A stretch of DNA of 64,000 nt. Source: Steinernema hermaphroditum (taxonomy: Eukaryota > Nematoda > Chromadorea > Rhabditida > Steinernematidae). Where the stretch lies: assembly GCA_030435675.1 (NCBI GenBank), contig CM059624.1, positions 3,186,769-3,250,768 on the forward strand, in the 5' to 3' direction. Position 1 is the stretch's first letter; each line of letters begins with the position of its first letter. A program made the position numbers and the translations under genes. Below, piece by piece: positions 10,701 to 21,744 of the stretch. The notes under the pieces are model-generated. The model did no database searches, was not told the DNA's origin, and saw only the letters and a program-made list of their open reading frames with translations.

Positions 10701-13700
10701 GTTCGAATATTGTTAGTCGCTGCATCGTAGAAAACGATACGGTATTTCGCTGTGTCTTCCAAATGAACGTTCTCATAATCCGACGTGACGTTCATGTAAT
10801 GATCAAATCCGTGGACTTTCTTCTGCACACAAGCGTAGCATTTAGTCGTACTCCAGGAGGTGTCCTCATAGAAGATCGTAAGAATCGCCGTGATCAGAGT
10901 CACCGGCTGACTGGGTTGAAATTCGACGTATTTGTTGAACGGCGGCATCTCGTGTGACCCGCTTTTGAAGATGGCTTCCACAAACGCGCCACACTTCTTC
11001 TCCACTGTGCTCTCCGTTTGCAGAGGTGGTGGAAGTGATGGTTCGGGAGTCTTGCTGGGGAAAGCAGTTTCCGGAATAAGAATGCTCATGGCTTTCTGAA
11101 AACAAAAAGATCGATACATTGACTTTCAATTTCACAAACTAACCTTGATCGCATCCGGATGATTTTTGGTAAAGTTGATCGAAAAGCGTTCGTTGTCGGC
11201 TATTTTAACCCGGGCGTAATTTTCGTTCAAAGTGACATGTTTCTTGAACCTTTCATCAAAGCGGCATACTGTAACGACGAACTGGTCTCTCGGATAACTG
11301 GGTTCCACATGAATCTCGTGCATTCGCTCAGCTAGTTCTTGCACTGTTATCGAGTTCATATCGGTGAATGTCACGACGTCTTGAAAATCGGACGACTTTC
11401 CATCAGCAGCGATCTTGCCTTCCACGAGAATTTGTGATTTTGCAGGTTCCTAAAAATGCCGAAAAAGAGAATAATGCGAGGCAGTCGTGAACCACCTTTG
11501 AATTAGGGACGATCGAATCAACGTCCGAATCCTTCTCAATCTTGACCGTGTGTTTGGGCAGATTTCTTCTCGCGTGGCAGCTCGCATCAAGGAATTGAAT
11601 GTTAAATTTATCCCCGACGCTGATCGTGACGGCTTCGTATTCCTCCGCTACATCGACGAACTCTCCCGACTCTCTATTGTACTGCTGGATCACAACGTAG
11701 CAGTCCTGTTTCGCCCACTGAATCTCCTTTTCGAGAATGTCAAATACAATGTCCATAATGGGGGTTCGTTGCGACTGCTGCAAGTCGATCACTTCTTGAT
11801 GGCGTAGCACTTCGTTCAACCTTGACCTGAAGCTGGCTTCTACAATAGTTTTCGCGACTTTTCCGGGTCGCCTCCAGGTAACTGGCGGCGCTGCACTCTT
11901 TTGAATGACCACTTTTTGCGAGTTCGGCTAAAATAGGTCTCATTAGGGCGTTTGTTTATGTAGCAACATGCCGCAATCACATCGTCGCTTTGTTCGAAGG
12001 TTATCTTGTACTTGCTACCGCCCTCAACTTCTGTTGACGGATGAATATCGACGAAATCGTCATAGTTCCGATCGAATTGGAAGAAAGCAGCGACTACTTG
12101 CTTTTCCTCGGGAAAGCGAATTTCTTTAAAAACGTCCTCTGCGAAGTTGTGCAGAGTTGGAGGAGCCGCGGACCCGAACTCAACTCGTTTGTTGAATTTC
12201 CTGTTTCCATCACAATAAACATAGATCAAGCACGCGGATTGTTCGTTTTGGATCTAAAGACAGTAGATACATGCATATTTTAACGGGAAGCATACAGTTT
12301 GAGGAGAACTATGCCGCATGCTAGATCCGGTGCTGAAATTTTGTAAGATGGTGGCACTTTGTATTTGCGCTTCTATCTAAAAAATGGATTATTTAGTTGG
12401 ATATTATTGTTTGGTAGAAAGAAGTACTGGTTGGTAAGGGCTCGCCTTTCGCTGGCTGATTGCAAAACTGAACTGTTTTTATTGCGATGTAAGTAAATTT
12501 TATGGCACAACCTCTATGGCGCGTATCAAAAAGTCATGCTGAGATAAAAATTCACATATGAAACTGAAAGTACCTTTTTTTCGATCTGTCTCTGGCACTT
12601 TTGTCCTCTTTTGGAACGGAACCGTCACTGCGGATTGCAATAATAGCCAGCGAAAATCCAATGCCTTTGCCCCGCCGCTGTATATCAATTGGCTCTCGTC
12701 GTCTGCTACCGCTCCCTGCGAACAGTCGAAATTTTCCCTAGCATATATTGTCGAGCCGAGCCCATTTCGCAATCCGAGCTCAGCTCCGGCTCGAGTTTGG
12801 TTCAATGGTGTCTCAATACGTGTTGCCATACGGCCACTGATGTCTTGTGCAGAAAGTTGCTTCATTCATAGATGTTAGGTACCGCACGAGTCGGGCGGTG
12901 GTGATGAGTGTCTTGGTGAGACGGTCAAATCATTTCATGCACAACGGTGCGATTTTTTTTTACTTTTTGGCAAGAAACGAAAAGATGTATCACTCTGGAC
13001 TTACAGGCGATGATGATGGCCCAAGTTCCAGAGCGAACTTTGACAAAAACTTCCGGTTAACTGTTTGTGCATCGTAGAAGGTCACTTTGTACTTCGCTCC
13101 CTCATCGCACAGGGTTCGCCTGTAGTCGGCCAGAACAGTTTCGTACTGATTGAAACCAGGCGTGGCTTTTTCGACCATGGCGAAGCAAGTACTGTCATGC
13201 CATACGGTGTCTTCGTAGAAGATATCTTCGATCACATCACTCAGAATTGCCTGTTGATACAGTTCCATGTCAACTGTTTTGTGGATCTTCGGCGATTCCT
13301 CAGAGCCAATTCGCAGAGTGGCTTCAATCAAGAATTGGCCAGGACGCTGAACACTAATGACCGGCATGGATATTAGATATCTTGCCTACCGGCGATGTCC
13401 CTTTTCCATAGAATGGAGGTGGTGAGGCATCCATTCTAAAATCGACATCCTAAACAAGTTCATCAGGGAAGAATGGAAATTTTAGCATACAATGGAATTG
13501 TGGCTGCTTGTTGTGTCAACAGCTGCGGTGTCGGTATGGTCATGCGCCGACATCAATTGTCCTCTCATGGTGCCGTTCGTAAGCTTTACTCGGGCAGGGC
13601 AGTGGTCAACAGTGCACCGGTAATAACCTATCGAATGGTCTTCATTGATGAGTAGAAAACGTTCATTGTTAGGACCGACAAGTGTGTCCTCATGTCTTAG

Positions 13701-13718
13701 AAACGGACAGTCACCCAT
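7762..13718 (-). CDS. GTPase B: FLYWCH finger, five or so ubiquitin-like modules and GTPase
   Basis: Exons 13491-13718, 13390-13449, 13005-13346, 12296-12376, 11981-12253, 11496-11927, 11144-11449, 10655-11095, 8630-10072 and 7762-8583 all join in phase 0, giving about 1,475 aa. The start ATG at 13718 follows TATGTTACAG, a likely trans-splice site. Residues 1-76 contain a FLYWCH-type finger (YYRCTVDHCPARV then HDHT). Residues about 97-720 hold repeated modules of the form IEATLRIGSEE..IFYEDT..KYKVTFYD. An acidic stretch and a CxxC/CKCG zinc ribbon precede the P-loop GETGAGKST near residue 860 and DVPGVGDSRGVDQDR. A second Cys/His cluster (ICHDHCYL, CRRCECSWDTHLHI) and a coiled-coil C-terminus match GTPase A. 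The 628-nt gap 12377-13004 may hide another exon. The role is unknown; a multi-sensor GTPase is an inference. Confidence 0.8.
10228..10277. repeat. GAGCCGGCTC palindromic repeat
   Basis: AGCCGGCTCGGCTTCC and GAGCCGAGCCGGCTCC form an inverted repeat. The same words recur at 62493-62545. Confidence 0.45.
10312..10594. mobile_element. MITE with GGCATAAA..CGTTTCAACCG terminal inverted repeats
   Basis: Left arm GGCATAAATCCGTTTCAACC and right arm GGTTGAAACGACTTTATGCC face each other about 280 bp apart inside the intron between 10073 and 10654 of GTPase B. Between them are further CCGTCCC/GGGACGG units. Related arrays occur at 22730-22855 and 62150-62225. No ORF inside, so non-autonomous. Confidence 0.6.
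12377..13004. other. Long intron of GTPase B, probable insertion
   Basis: At 628 nt it is far longer than the 41-53 nt introns around it. A possible extra exon ends at a GTACTTC donor (near 12432), but its acceptor is weak. A segment around 12500-12870 has open frames on both strands that look like no known protein; it may be an old insertion. Confidence 0.35.
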
Positions 13719-14765
13719 CTGTAACATAGGGACCAATAGAGCATGGTAAGTGTCACGTATCAGTGAAATTCAACGAAAAGACAAATCGAATAATATGAAC
13801 CAGAGAACGGAATTAAAGAGCCTAGTCATATTATTGTGCTGTAGGCTTTGTTTCAAATTTCAAATGTATACTACCACCGAAGTGGCCGCAGCGATTGGAC
13901 AACCCGACCGATTGCCGTGGACACAAATCGGTTACAAAATATCTCAAGAAATATATTTCCTAAATATAGAATAAGACTGATTTCTTGAAACCGTCATTAA
14001 TAGCCAAGACATGGAAGACGATTTGAGGGAGGGCCACCCTGCAACTGACACCAATTTCCTGTTTGCCCTCATAAAATGAACGAGCGACAGGAAGGCTTGT
14101 GTGATAACGCATGAAGAACGAAGCCTTATCATTTTTTGCCTGAGCAAATGTTAGCTTTCGACCCGCTCGTACGTTGAAGTATACTGCGCTCTGGATTAGA
14201 AATAATTATTGCGTTTAATTATACACGCCACATTACATACAAATAGCCCGAATATCACTGGAAGTGGTTATATTTGGCATGGATACAGGGCTGAAAACGC
14301 TTTATCAAAATTAGGCCGAGGCACGCAGGGGTTTTCAGACTAATTTCTTCCCAGGCTTGCTCTTGAGTTCTCTTCGGGGAGTCTATGATGGCTTGGCGTC
14401 TTCGCCAGGCATTCTTCTCCAGAATGTGCTAAGTCTGATTACGTGGCTACTTTCTTCGCAATTATCAGACTGGCATAATTAAAGCAGAACGGGATCAAGT
14501 GCCAAAATTTCTCCTAAGTATCAATTTCCTGCCTATTTGCGACCGATCATTTCAGGGGACCATTCAAAAAACGTTTGCGAATTTTACGATGTAAAACATT
14601 TTACATGTTGTCCCATCCTAAATCTAATCACCGCTTCTTGTCCTGCTCGATATCGGCATCTCCTGGTGCCTTGTTTCTTTCGGTGGTCACCGCTCCATCG
14701 TGTCCGTAAGATGATATGATAAGACAAGAAATGGCAGTTTAATTGCTTATAAAACTATTTTACGC
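13719..14765. other. Intergenic, nothing recognised
   Basis: About 1 kb upstream of GTPase B without credible exons. Presumably contains its promoter; no motif stands out. Confidence 0.4.
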
Positions 14766-15125
14766 CACCAACTCGCCGCCAGTTGAATACACTGGAATTT
14801 CATTGGCTAGCACCTAGCGCACGCGCAGATTCTTGCACCAGATCCTAGCTTAATCCACGCAAATTTGCAGATAATTAGTGAATATCCACAAGAGTCAAGT
14901 TGATATATGATCGCATGCTATACGATCAACTAATAACTTCGGATCGCTTAAAATCACTGCGCTTAACTTTAAGCCGGAGCCTAAGCCAAGCCTGGATGTC
15001 AAGCCGCACGAAAAATGAATACGGGGCTCGCTTAGCTCGCCCGCACCTTAAATATCGCCAGATCTTGGTTGATAAGTCTTGAATGAGTTGTCCTCTTTAC
15101 AGTTTTGGCCGCTATGCCGAGTTAG
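14766..15125. repeat. Dispersed repeat R1, copy 1
   Basis: Begins with repeated AACTCGCCGCC and contains ACACTGGAATTTC, CTAGCTTAATCCACGC, GAATTAGTGAATATC-like, GATCGCTTAAAATCA and AAGCCAAGCCTGGATGT, ending near AGTTGTCCTCTTTACAG. The same order of words is found at 46615-47098. No ORF. Confidence 0.6.
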
Positions 15126-15169
15126 TAGACAAGGCTAAAATCCAGACTTGGCTTACACTCATGTCTATC

Positions 15170-15570
15170 TCCTATATATAAACGGAGAACCGACGGGTCC
15201 GTTGGTCTGTTTGCGTGTGAGTGTGTGTGTGTGTGTTTTTCCGTGAGCACGGGGAAAACACCCACACAAAATAAGGACCCCGAGGGGAACCGAACCCGAC
15301 ACCGCCCGTTTACAAACGCAGAACGTTCGCAATCAGCCACACATACAACTGAGATAGAAGCGCTCTACTTCTACTACTACGTCTCTGGCGATGTTAGACT
15401 TTGAGTTTTTTGCAGTTTTTGAGTGATCCTTTTGCCTATTTTGTAATTGGCAGAGTTGTCAGTTCGAGTTTCCTAAAACTTTACAGTTTTTTGGCCAACT
15501 TCAGCCATGTCCATGAGCGCCAATCTTGCCGCCCGCAGGGCTATTGGTGTCTTGCCGCCCGCAGGGCTAT
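15170..15570 (-). mobile_element. tRNA-derived SINE-like repeat R2, copy 1
   Basis: Read on the minus strand, a head with TGGCTGATTGCGAACG (A-box-like) and GGTTCGGTTCC (B-box-like) is followed by a GT-rich tract and a tail ending TCCGTTTATATATAGG. On the plus side are two copies of CTTGCCGCCCGCAGGGCTAT. Other copies lie at 33069-33574, 49142-49560 and, more diverged, 56525-56850. Confidence 0.6.
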
Positions 15571-16470
15571 TTTATGGTGTATGCTATGGTGATCAGCTCT
15601 TTCATTCAACTGTGAGGAAGGTAAGGAGGCTTAAGGGGTTGCCAGTAAGCGTAGCCATGAAGAGCAAAAGCTAATGACGGAGCTGAGCCGGAAGAATTCG
15701 AACATGTGACACGACGGATGGATCGGTGCGAGAGGACATCAAAATTGAGAGTTAGCCTGACCACAAAACCGCGAAACTGATCAAAACGGTTACGAGTCAT
15801 CCGCTGAAACTCGGGCATCTACACTCCTAGAAGAAGAAAGGAGAAAGAATCCAAGACGAGATCTTCCTTGGGATCTGGTTTAGATCGCTTTTTTTTGGCT
15901 TTCTTGTCGGAACCTCTTTCATAGGGGGACATCGAGCCATTTTTGGGACTGGGCCAACAGCAGCACTAGTATTCGGCCTGTATATAAATCGAAAATTGAT
16001 CTAGCGGCCTCTCCAAATGATGAAAGACTGATTTCATTAGTGAGCATCAGCCTCACCCTGTCAGTCCCCAATGTTCGTGTTCTGATGCTGGGCACACGAC
16101 CAACCATTTACTCGATGCAAACTGTCAAGACTGTCTACGAAAGGGCATGTCTGGGTCTACCCTCACTTTGCATCTCATAGCACAATGAAGTTGCACTTTC
16201 GAGTGATACAGGTTCTCACAGCGAAATCCTTGAATGCCTGATCTTGCACGCTTTTTGCAGGAGCGCATGTCGTGCACAAGCCTGACAAAAACGAGCACTT
16301 ATGGTCTTGTTTTTTCTTTTTTTCGTCATTTTTGCAACTATCTTTGCTTCTGCTCCGATTTCGAAGTAAGACCATCTTCTTCGTTCCGTGGCTAGATTAA
16401 GTATTTCTCAGCTGCACAGAATTGCTGCGGACGCGATTGTCTGTATCTAGTCTAGAGACGTTGTTTCAGA
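15571..16470. other. Intergenic, nothing recognised
   Basis: Upstream region of the TMCO4-like gene; no credible exon or repeat found. Confidence 0.4.
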
Positions 16471-18870
16471 ATGGTGATTTTGTCGTCATTTGCAGGGGAG
16501 GCGGAAGACGGGTCGGTCGATGCTATGCCTTCCCGGTCGTTCCCGCGGCTTTCCCGGTTTCCAGGTCGGCAGCGTTCACGAACGTCGAACGGCAGTGGTT
16601 CCGGTAAGTGCAGACGATCGCTATAATTTTCTCCGTGTCATCTGTATTTTCTCATAGTTATTTTACAACGTTTAGGAGCCGATGTGTCGCCACAGCATCA
16701 ACTAATTTTAACCGCCGCCAAGCAGTTCAGCCGCGATGCCGAAGCAGCCACTAGATACGCTTTTGCCGAACTGATATGCGCCATTCTCCGTTTTGATTTT
16801 TACGATCCCGAAGACTCTCTTTCTCTGTGAGTCGTCACATGGATGACTTGAATTTAAACATGCGTTACAGGGCGTTTTGCGAGACGGTTCTGGAAATGGT
16901 TCTGGCCGAGGTCAACCTTCCAAGGCGGACGAAGGCTACCGTCCGTCACCATTTGAAGGTTTGTCGTGAATACGAACGTATCACATGTGATGCTTAGGGT
17001 GATGGAACCAGTGATGACCTTGTCTCCTTGGTTACAACTGTAAAAGCTGATCACTACATTACTGAGAACGGATCCATGCACCTATTGGCTATGCTGGTGC
17101 TTATTTCGGTGGAGAAAGGTGACCTGCTCGCCAAACGAGATTTATTTTTGGTTTAGGAGAGTATGACAGTCGATTTCGTGTGATGCTGCGGCATGCAAGC
17201 GCACTTCTCGGTACTTCTTGGAAGGAATTCGAAAAGGTTTGTGCAACTGGATCTTGTTCACATGCTTGAGCTGAATTTTTCAGTTGGAAGACGGTCTCAC
17301 GCATCATCTTCTCGGTCTGCAATACGTAGAATCTGAGTATGTTTTATTTTTGTTTGTGTTTTTTGCTGCCTCTTACGCTGCTCTGTCTCTGTGCTTCATA
17401 TCCGTACAATGTGTTCTTTTAGAGAAGCCCAGAAAACTCGAGAAAAAGCAGAAAGAATGAAGAAACTGAAGCGATACGCCCTGATTGGAGCGGCAACCGG
17501 GATAGGAGGCGTTCTTATCGGTTAGTATAATGCACAATTTTACGGCATGATTAATTGCTAAATTAAGGACTGACGGGAGGTTTGGCCGCACCACTGGTTG
17601 CAGCCGGTGCAGGAGTGGTGATCGGTACTGGAGCGGCTGCTGGAATCGCGACCACTGCGGGCGCTGCTGTTCTTGGATCGGCTTTTGGAGTAGCTGGTGC
17701 GGGCTTGGCTGGTTACAAGATGAACAAACGAGTCGGCGTCGTCGAGGAGTTCAAAGTGGAGCCTCTAACAGAAGGTCACAGTTTGCATTGCGTGCTTTGC
17801 GTTAGTGGGTGGATTGACGAGGTCAAAGTTTGCCGCAATCCAGCCTTGTAACTGGGTTCGTTTAGACTTCAGCGAGTGCTTTCCAGCAGCAGTGGCGATA
17901 TCTGCGGATGTCGAAGGAGCAGTACACCCTCCGCTACGAGAGTAAATATTTGGTGGAACTTGGGAAAGCAATAGAATATTGCATTTCGGCCGCCGTCGGT
18001 TTCGCAATTCAACAAACTTTGATGGAGACAGCTTTAGCCGGTATATTTCAGAGCTTTTCTGCTATTACTGTGAGAGCGCAATTTAGGATTGGTGGCTGCA
18101 GTAGCGTGGCCAATGGCATTGGTCTCTGCAGCAAGTGTCCTCGACAATCCTTGGAACGTGTGTGTCACGCGAGCTGCAGAGGCATATTCCTGACAGTGTT
18201 ATCCTCTAACGATTGGTTTCAGGTTGGCGAGCACTTGGCAGAAGTTCTGCTCAGCAGAGCCCATGGGAAGCGGCCAATCACCCTAGTGGGCTTCTCGCTA
18301 GGTGCTAGAGTAATCTACCATTGCTTATTGGCTATGAGCAAACGAACCGAATGCCGCGGTACTGGTGTCTTGAATATTCCGTTTTTAAGCTTGTATTGTA
18401 GGTATAATCCAGGACGTGATACTGCTTGGCGCACCCGTTAGTGCCTCACCAAAACAGTGGAAACAGCTATGCTCTGTGGTCGGCGGGCGTGTTACAAATG
18501 GATATTGCGAGACCGACTGGCTATTACGGTACGCTTGTGGCTGCCCTCCACATCAGTAATCGGTTCTTCCAGGTTCCTCTATCGTACAATGAGCATTCAG
18601 TTTAGTATTGCCGGCACAAGTCCCGTTGAAGTGAGTGGAGAGAAGAAAATCGACAACGTTAATTTGTCAAACATTGTTAGGTGTTCACTATGTCTTGCTC
18701 TACAGTAATGTTTACAGGTGAAAGGTCATTTGGATTACGCTCGGAAATTGACAGAAATTCTCGACGCTATTGGTGTTACGGTCACTCCAAGAGTCAATCT
18801 AGCTTCACCAGACCACAAGGCTGGTGAGCAGGAAACTACCGATAAAGAACAAGAGGGCGGATCTTCATGA
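16471..18870 (+). CDS. TMCO4-like transmembrane alpha/beta hydrolase, 14 exons, 588 aa
   Basis: Exons 16471-16603, 16676-16826, 16871-16958, 16998-17118, 17157-17236, 17284-17336, 17423-17520, 17568-17821, 17866-18040, 18087-18181, 18223-18358, 18402-18528, 18573-18675 and 18718-18870 close in phase to 588 codons plus stop. The ATG follows TTGTTTCAG, a likely trans-splice site. A helical N-terminal half leads to a Gly/Ala-rich membrane segment at about residues 228-310, then an alpha/beta hydrolase domain: VSGWIDE, QYTLRYESKYLVELGKA, and the nucleophile elbow GFSLGAR (Ser near 441), then VILLGAPVSASP and a late GHLDYA motif. This order matches the TMCO4 family of Golgi/ER-associated putative lipases. 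Substrate unknown. The intron 18182-18222 begins with GC instead of GT. Confidence 0.9.
18182..18222 (+). other. GC-AG intron in the TMCO4-like gene
   Basis: The exon ends GCAGAG and is followed by GCATATTCC, with TTTCAG at the 3' end, a CTAAC branch-like word and a length of 41 nt. Reading through meets a TGA, and no GT nearby gives a viable intron. The joined protein (TRAAE|VGEHLAE) fits the family. Confidence 0.75.
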
Positions 18871-18972
18871 TGCTGGCCGCATCCAGTCCGTTATAGTCAG
18901 GAATTCATTCATGGAAGACCAGAATGTCAAAGGACGGTAACGAGATTATGTATATTATATAAAGTTAATAAG

Positions 18973-20085
18973 TTACTTCATACTTTTGAACATTCTTCTG
19001 GTGTATGTTTTCATTGGTGGCTCGCGTTCTTTCATCTCCTCTGCTAAAATGTCTCTTAAATACACTTTTCGGAGTCGCGAGATACCTTCACTCGTTTCAG
19101 AAATATCTTTGTGAACACTCAGGCCCTTTCCGGCAATCTGAAAAGCGAATCCTACGTTTGTCCTAGTATTTCTTGACGACAGATGCATTGCGGCTTTTGG
19201 AAGAAACCTCCTAGAAATGGTGCTCGCATCGTAGAAAGTTATTTTGTATTCTGTGCTTTCTTCGCAGACCGTCGCCCTATAGTCCGTCAGAACGCTTTCG
19301 TAATTCTTGGATCCAACATTTTTTTTCTCGATCAATGCAGAACACTCGCTCTCGTGCCAGTTGGTGTCCTTGTAGAATATTTCTTCAATCACGGAGGACA
19401 GAAAAGTTCGACTGCTTTGGTCAACTTCGATGACCTTGTGAAGCTTAGGTGATTCTTCAGAGCCAACCTTTAAAGTGGCCTCAATCGTGATCACATCAGG
19501 CTTGCTTCTCGGCTTCTAAAATGTTTCTGAAGCAGCCGTATGTCCTCAAAATGCATACTTGATGAAGTTGAGGCTCAGGCATGTCTTGTTTAACATCCGT
19601 CGCAGAAGTAGGGGGTATCGCAAGCCTCCAAAGTGTGTACGTTGCACCATTGGCTTTACGATTAGTTGCGCTATAGTACAGGGACTGACTGTCTTGCACG
19701 GCGCAAAAGATACGATCTAAGTCTTCTGTGTTTTCCAGCATGTATGTTACATCTTCGAGTGTTTCTTCTCTGCAACCTTTACGGGTCTCTTGACGATCCT
19801 ACCAAACACCTACCTCAACTGCATTTTCAGCAGCCTAAAAGAAGCAGCGGTTCCATCGTCAGCCCAAAGAGAGATGTATGCGGTGTGATTGAAGACGTGT
19901 GTTTGGTTGTGAGGTGAAAGGAGCGCGTCTTTTACGTCAGCGAAAACCTTGACTTCCACTGACTTCATATTACTCTGATTGTCAAGTGGAAAGCTATTGA
20001 AGAACACCTTCCCACATTTTTGCGTGATGCAGCAAATCTGGCCTTTGTAGATAAAACGGGGAGACCTTTCATCTGAAGTAAACAT
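18973..20085 (-). CDS. Module-only relative of the GTPase genes, 3 exons, about 341 aa
   Basis: Exons 19814-20085, 19559-19769 and 18973-19515 join in phase. The last exon opens with a module (ITIEATLKVGSEESPKL, IFYKDTNW, YKITFYDASTISRRFLPKA) that is strongly similar to the one at 13005-13346 of GTPase B. The first two exons form another, more divergent module (KSVEVKVFADVKDALL ... YTLWRLA). The C-terminus is basic (KTYTRRMFKSMK). No P-loop, zinc cluster or FLYWCH finger is present, so it is a truncated paralogue or an adaptor that shares only the modules. The start is uncertain: ATG at 20085 or a later ATG (MKSVEV) after ACAATCAG. Confidence 0.7.
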
Positions 20086-20889
20086 AGCTGTTATCTTGAC
20101 GACTTATGGAGACTTGCCGATGTCGGGTATACTGTAGGACTTGTTGTTTTGCAAACAGTATGTCTGACTATTGATGTCGAAAAGGGAAGGTGAAAGTTGT
20201 TGCATTTTGCCACTGTAAGACTACTTTATTGATCCTGGTTCTGTTCAGAGACGGGCATCGGATCAGTCGTATCCGTGTCGACCTTTCGGTTGGCCAGCCG
20301 AGTCAACCGATCCGTCAGCTGTTAACCGGCTCAGGGATCGGCTGAGTCGGCTAACCGATCCGATCCATCTCTGGATCCGTTCCCTTACCATTTCAGTTGA
20401 TGGTTCGCACTTATAAGGGCTCGACGAGGGCCTAGACAAACATCAAGTTTCGCTATCATGCGCCGTTCCGAATAGTCAGAATAACGCATATAGAGCTGAT
20501 CTTCTGCACTGAGAACGGAGGCCGTTAATCCTGCACACTCTGCAATAAAAATCATATTATTATCGATTGTTCCCAATAGGTCAGTTGGCAACCTTCTAGA
20601 ATTATATCGTTTAAGGTGTCTACCTTCAGGGAGCCTTCTGAAGTATCCGCCTCTTTGATAGATGCCAGACAGCTTCCTGTCTGATCTAACCACTATGCCT
20701 CAAACCGACTCTGTCTACGTCTGCACTCCATTCCGCCCATCGTCTACGAGTCACTGGCTCTGTTTGATCCACACTGATGTGCCCAATCCATAACTCACCT
20801 CTGTCGCTCATTGGCAGTGGAAGTACAGTTTACGAGTTAATTAAATGCTCGAATTATAGCACTGGTCTTCATCAGCATACTAGCTTATA
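20086..20889. other. Intergenic with CCGATCC inverted repeats and an unassigned ORF
   Basis: At 20245-20375 CGGATC and CCGATCC words alternate in both orientations (GGATCAGTCGTATCC, AACCGATCCGTCAGC, CTAACCGATCCGATCC), a foldable repeat. A 102-codon minus-strand ORF at 20385-20693 matches no family I know. Confidence 0.4.
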
Positions 20890-21276
20890 CTAGACCATAT
20901 AGTGCAATGGTAAAACATTTTTGGATCGTAGGTGGACACCTATAGAGAGTGTGGTACTCCTTTTGCATTTGGCTACAACTTTTGAGGTTGTGATTAACTT
21001 AAACGGAATCCCTTTGCTATCTCGTTTAGGATGTTGCACTTTTCTAGTGTTCAAGCTTTCAGCTCGATCAAAGACCGACACTTCAGAAGCTTCGCTTGCC
21101 AGCTGGCTACATCAATTTCAAAATGAATTACCTGATTGTAGCAATTTCGTTGCTCCGTTTGAAAGATTGCAGGCAATGATTTGTGATGGATTGCCATCAG
21201 GGCAGTAGTACAGGCAATCATCGTGTACAGCAAATCCCGATGCCGGACAATGTGCGTTCAACTTTAGGAATCTCAT
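20890..21276 (-). CDS. Possible two-exon gene with a cysteine-rich first exon
   Basis: An ATG at 21276 after ACTTTCAG opens a stretch with five cysteines (AHCPASGFAVHDDCLYYCPD then IIAC). It ends at CAG|GTAATT, and a downstream acceptor (CTGAAG) gives an in-phase exon to a TAG at 20890. The product has no visible signal peptide and no clear family. Supported only by coding-like composition and splice sites. Confidence 0.25.
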
Positions 21277-21744
21277 AGCTGAAAGTTTCGCTTCTATGGT
21301 GGATCATTGTTTGGCAGGTTAAATAGTAGTTATCGGTAATAGAATAATAAAAAAATGCGTATTGTTCACAACTTCCACATTATCATTACCATTACCGCAT
21401 TCAGTATGAAAAGCCAACAATTCACAAAAACTGAAGCCGAACAAGGCATTAGGAACAACGAAGGGTGCCCCTTATCGGAAACTTACGCGGAATACTGATA
21501 AAGACGCACTAGCAACACAATTGCTCACAGAGTCGCGAAGAAGAGCAAAAGCAAAGAGCTTGCCTTTAGCGGGAACGCAAACGCAGTCGTAGGTGGCATT
21601 AGCGATCTTTGTCCTTTTTGCCTTCGTTCGCGTTCCAAATTTCTATGGCTATTGTCCACGCACCCATCGTTCCAGAAACCAGCATCCAGCTGAACCAGTT
21701 CCAACTGCATCGAGAAGAAAGCCGGAGCCGACGCAGAGGAGATG

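Noticed and set aside
12500..12878. Overlapping open frames on both strands
   Set aside because: No domain, splice or start support; lies inside an intron of GTPase B.
20385..20693. Minus-strand ORF of 102 codons
   Set aside because: No family resemblance and no ATG in a good context; noted only as intergenic content.
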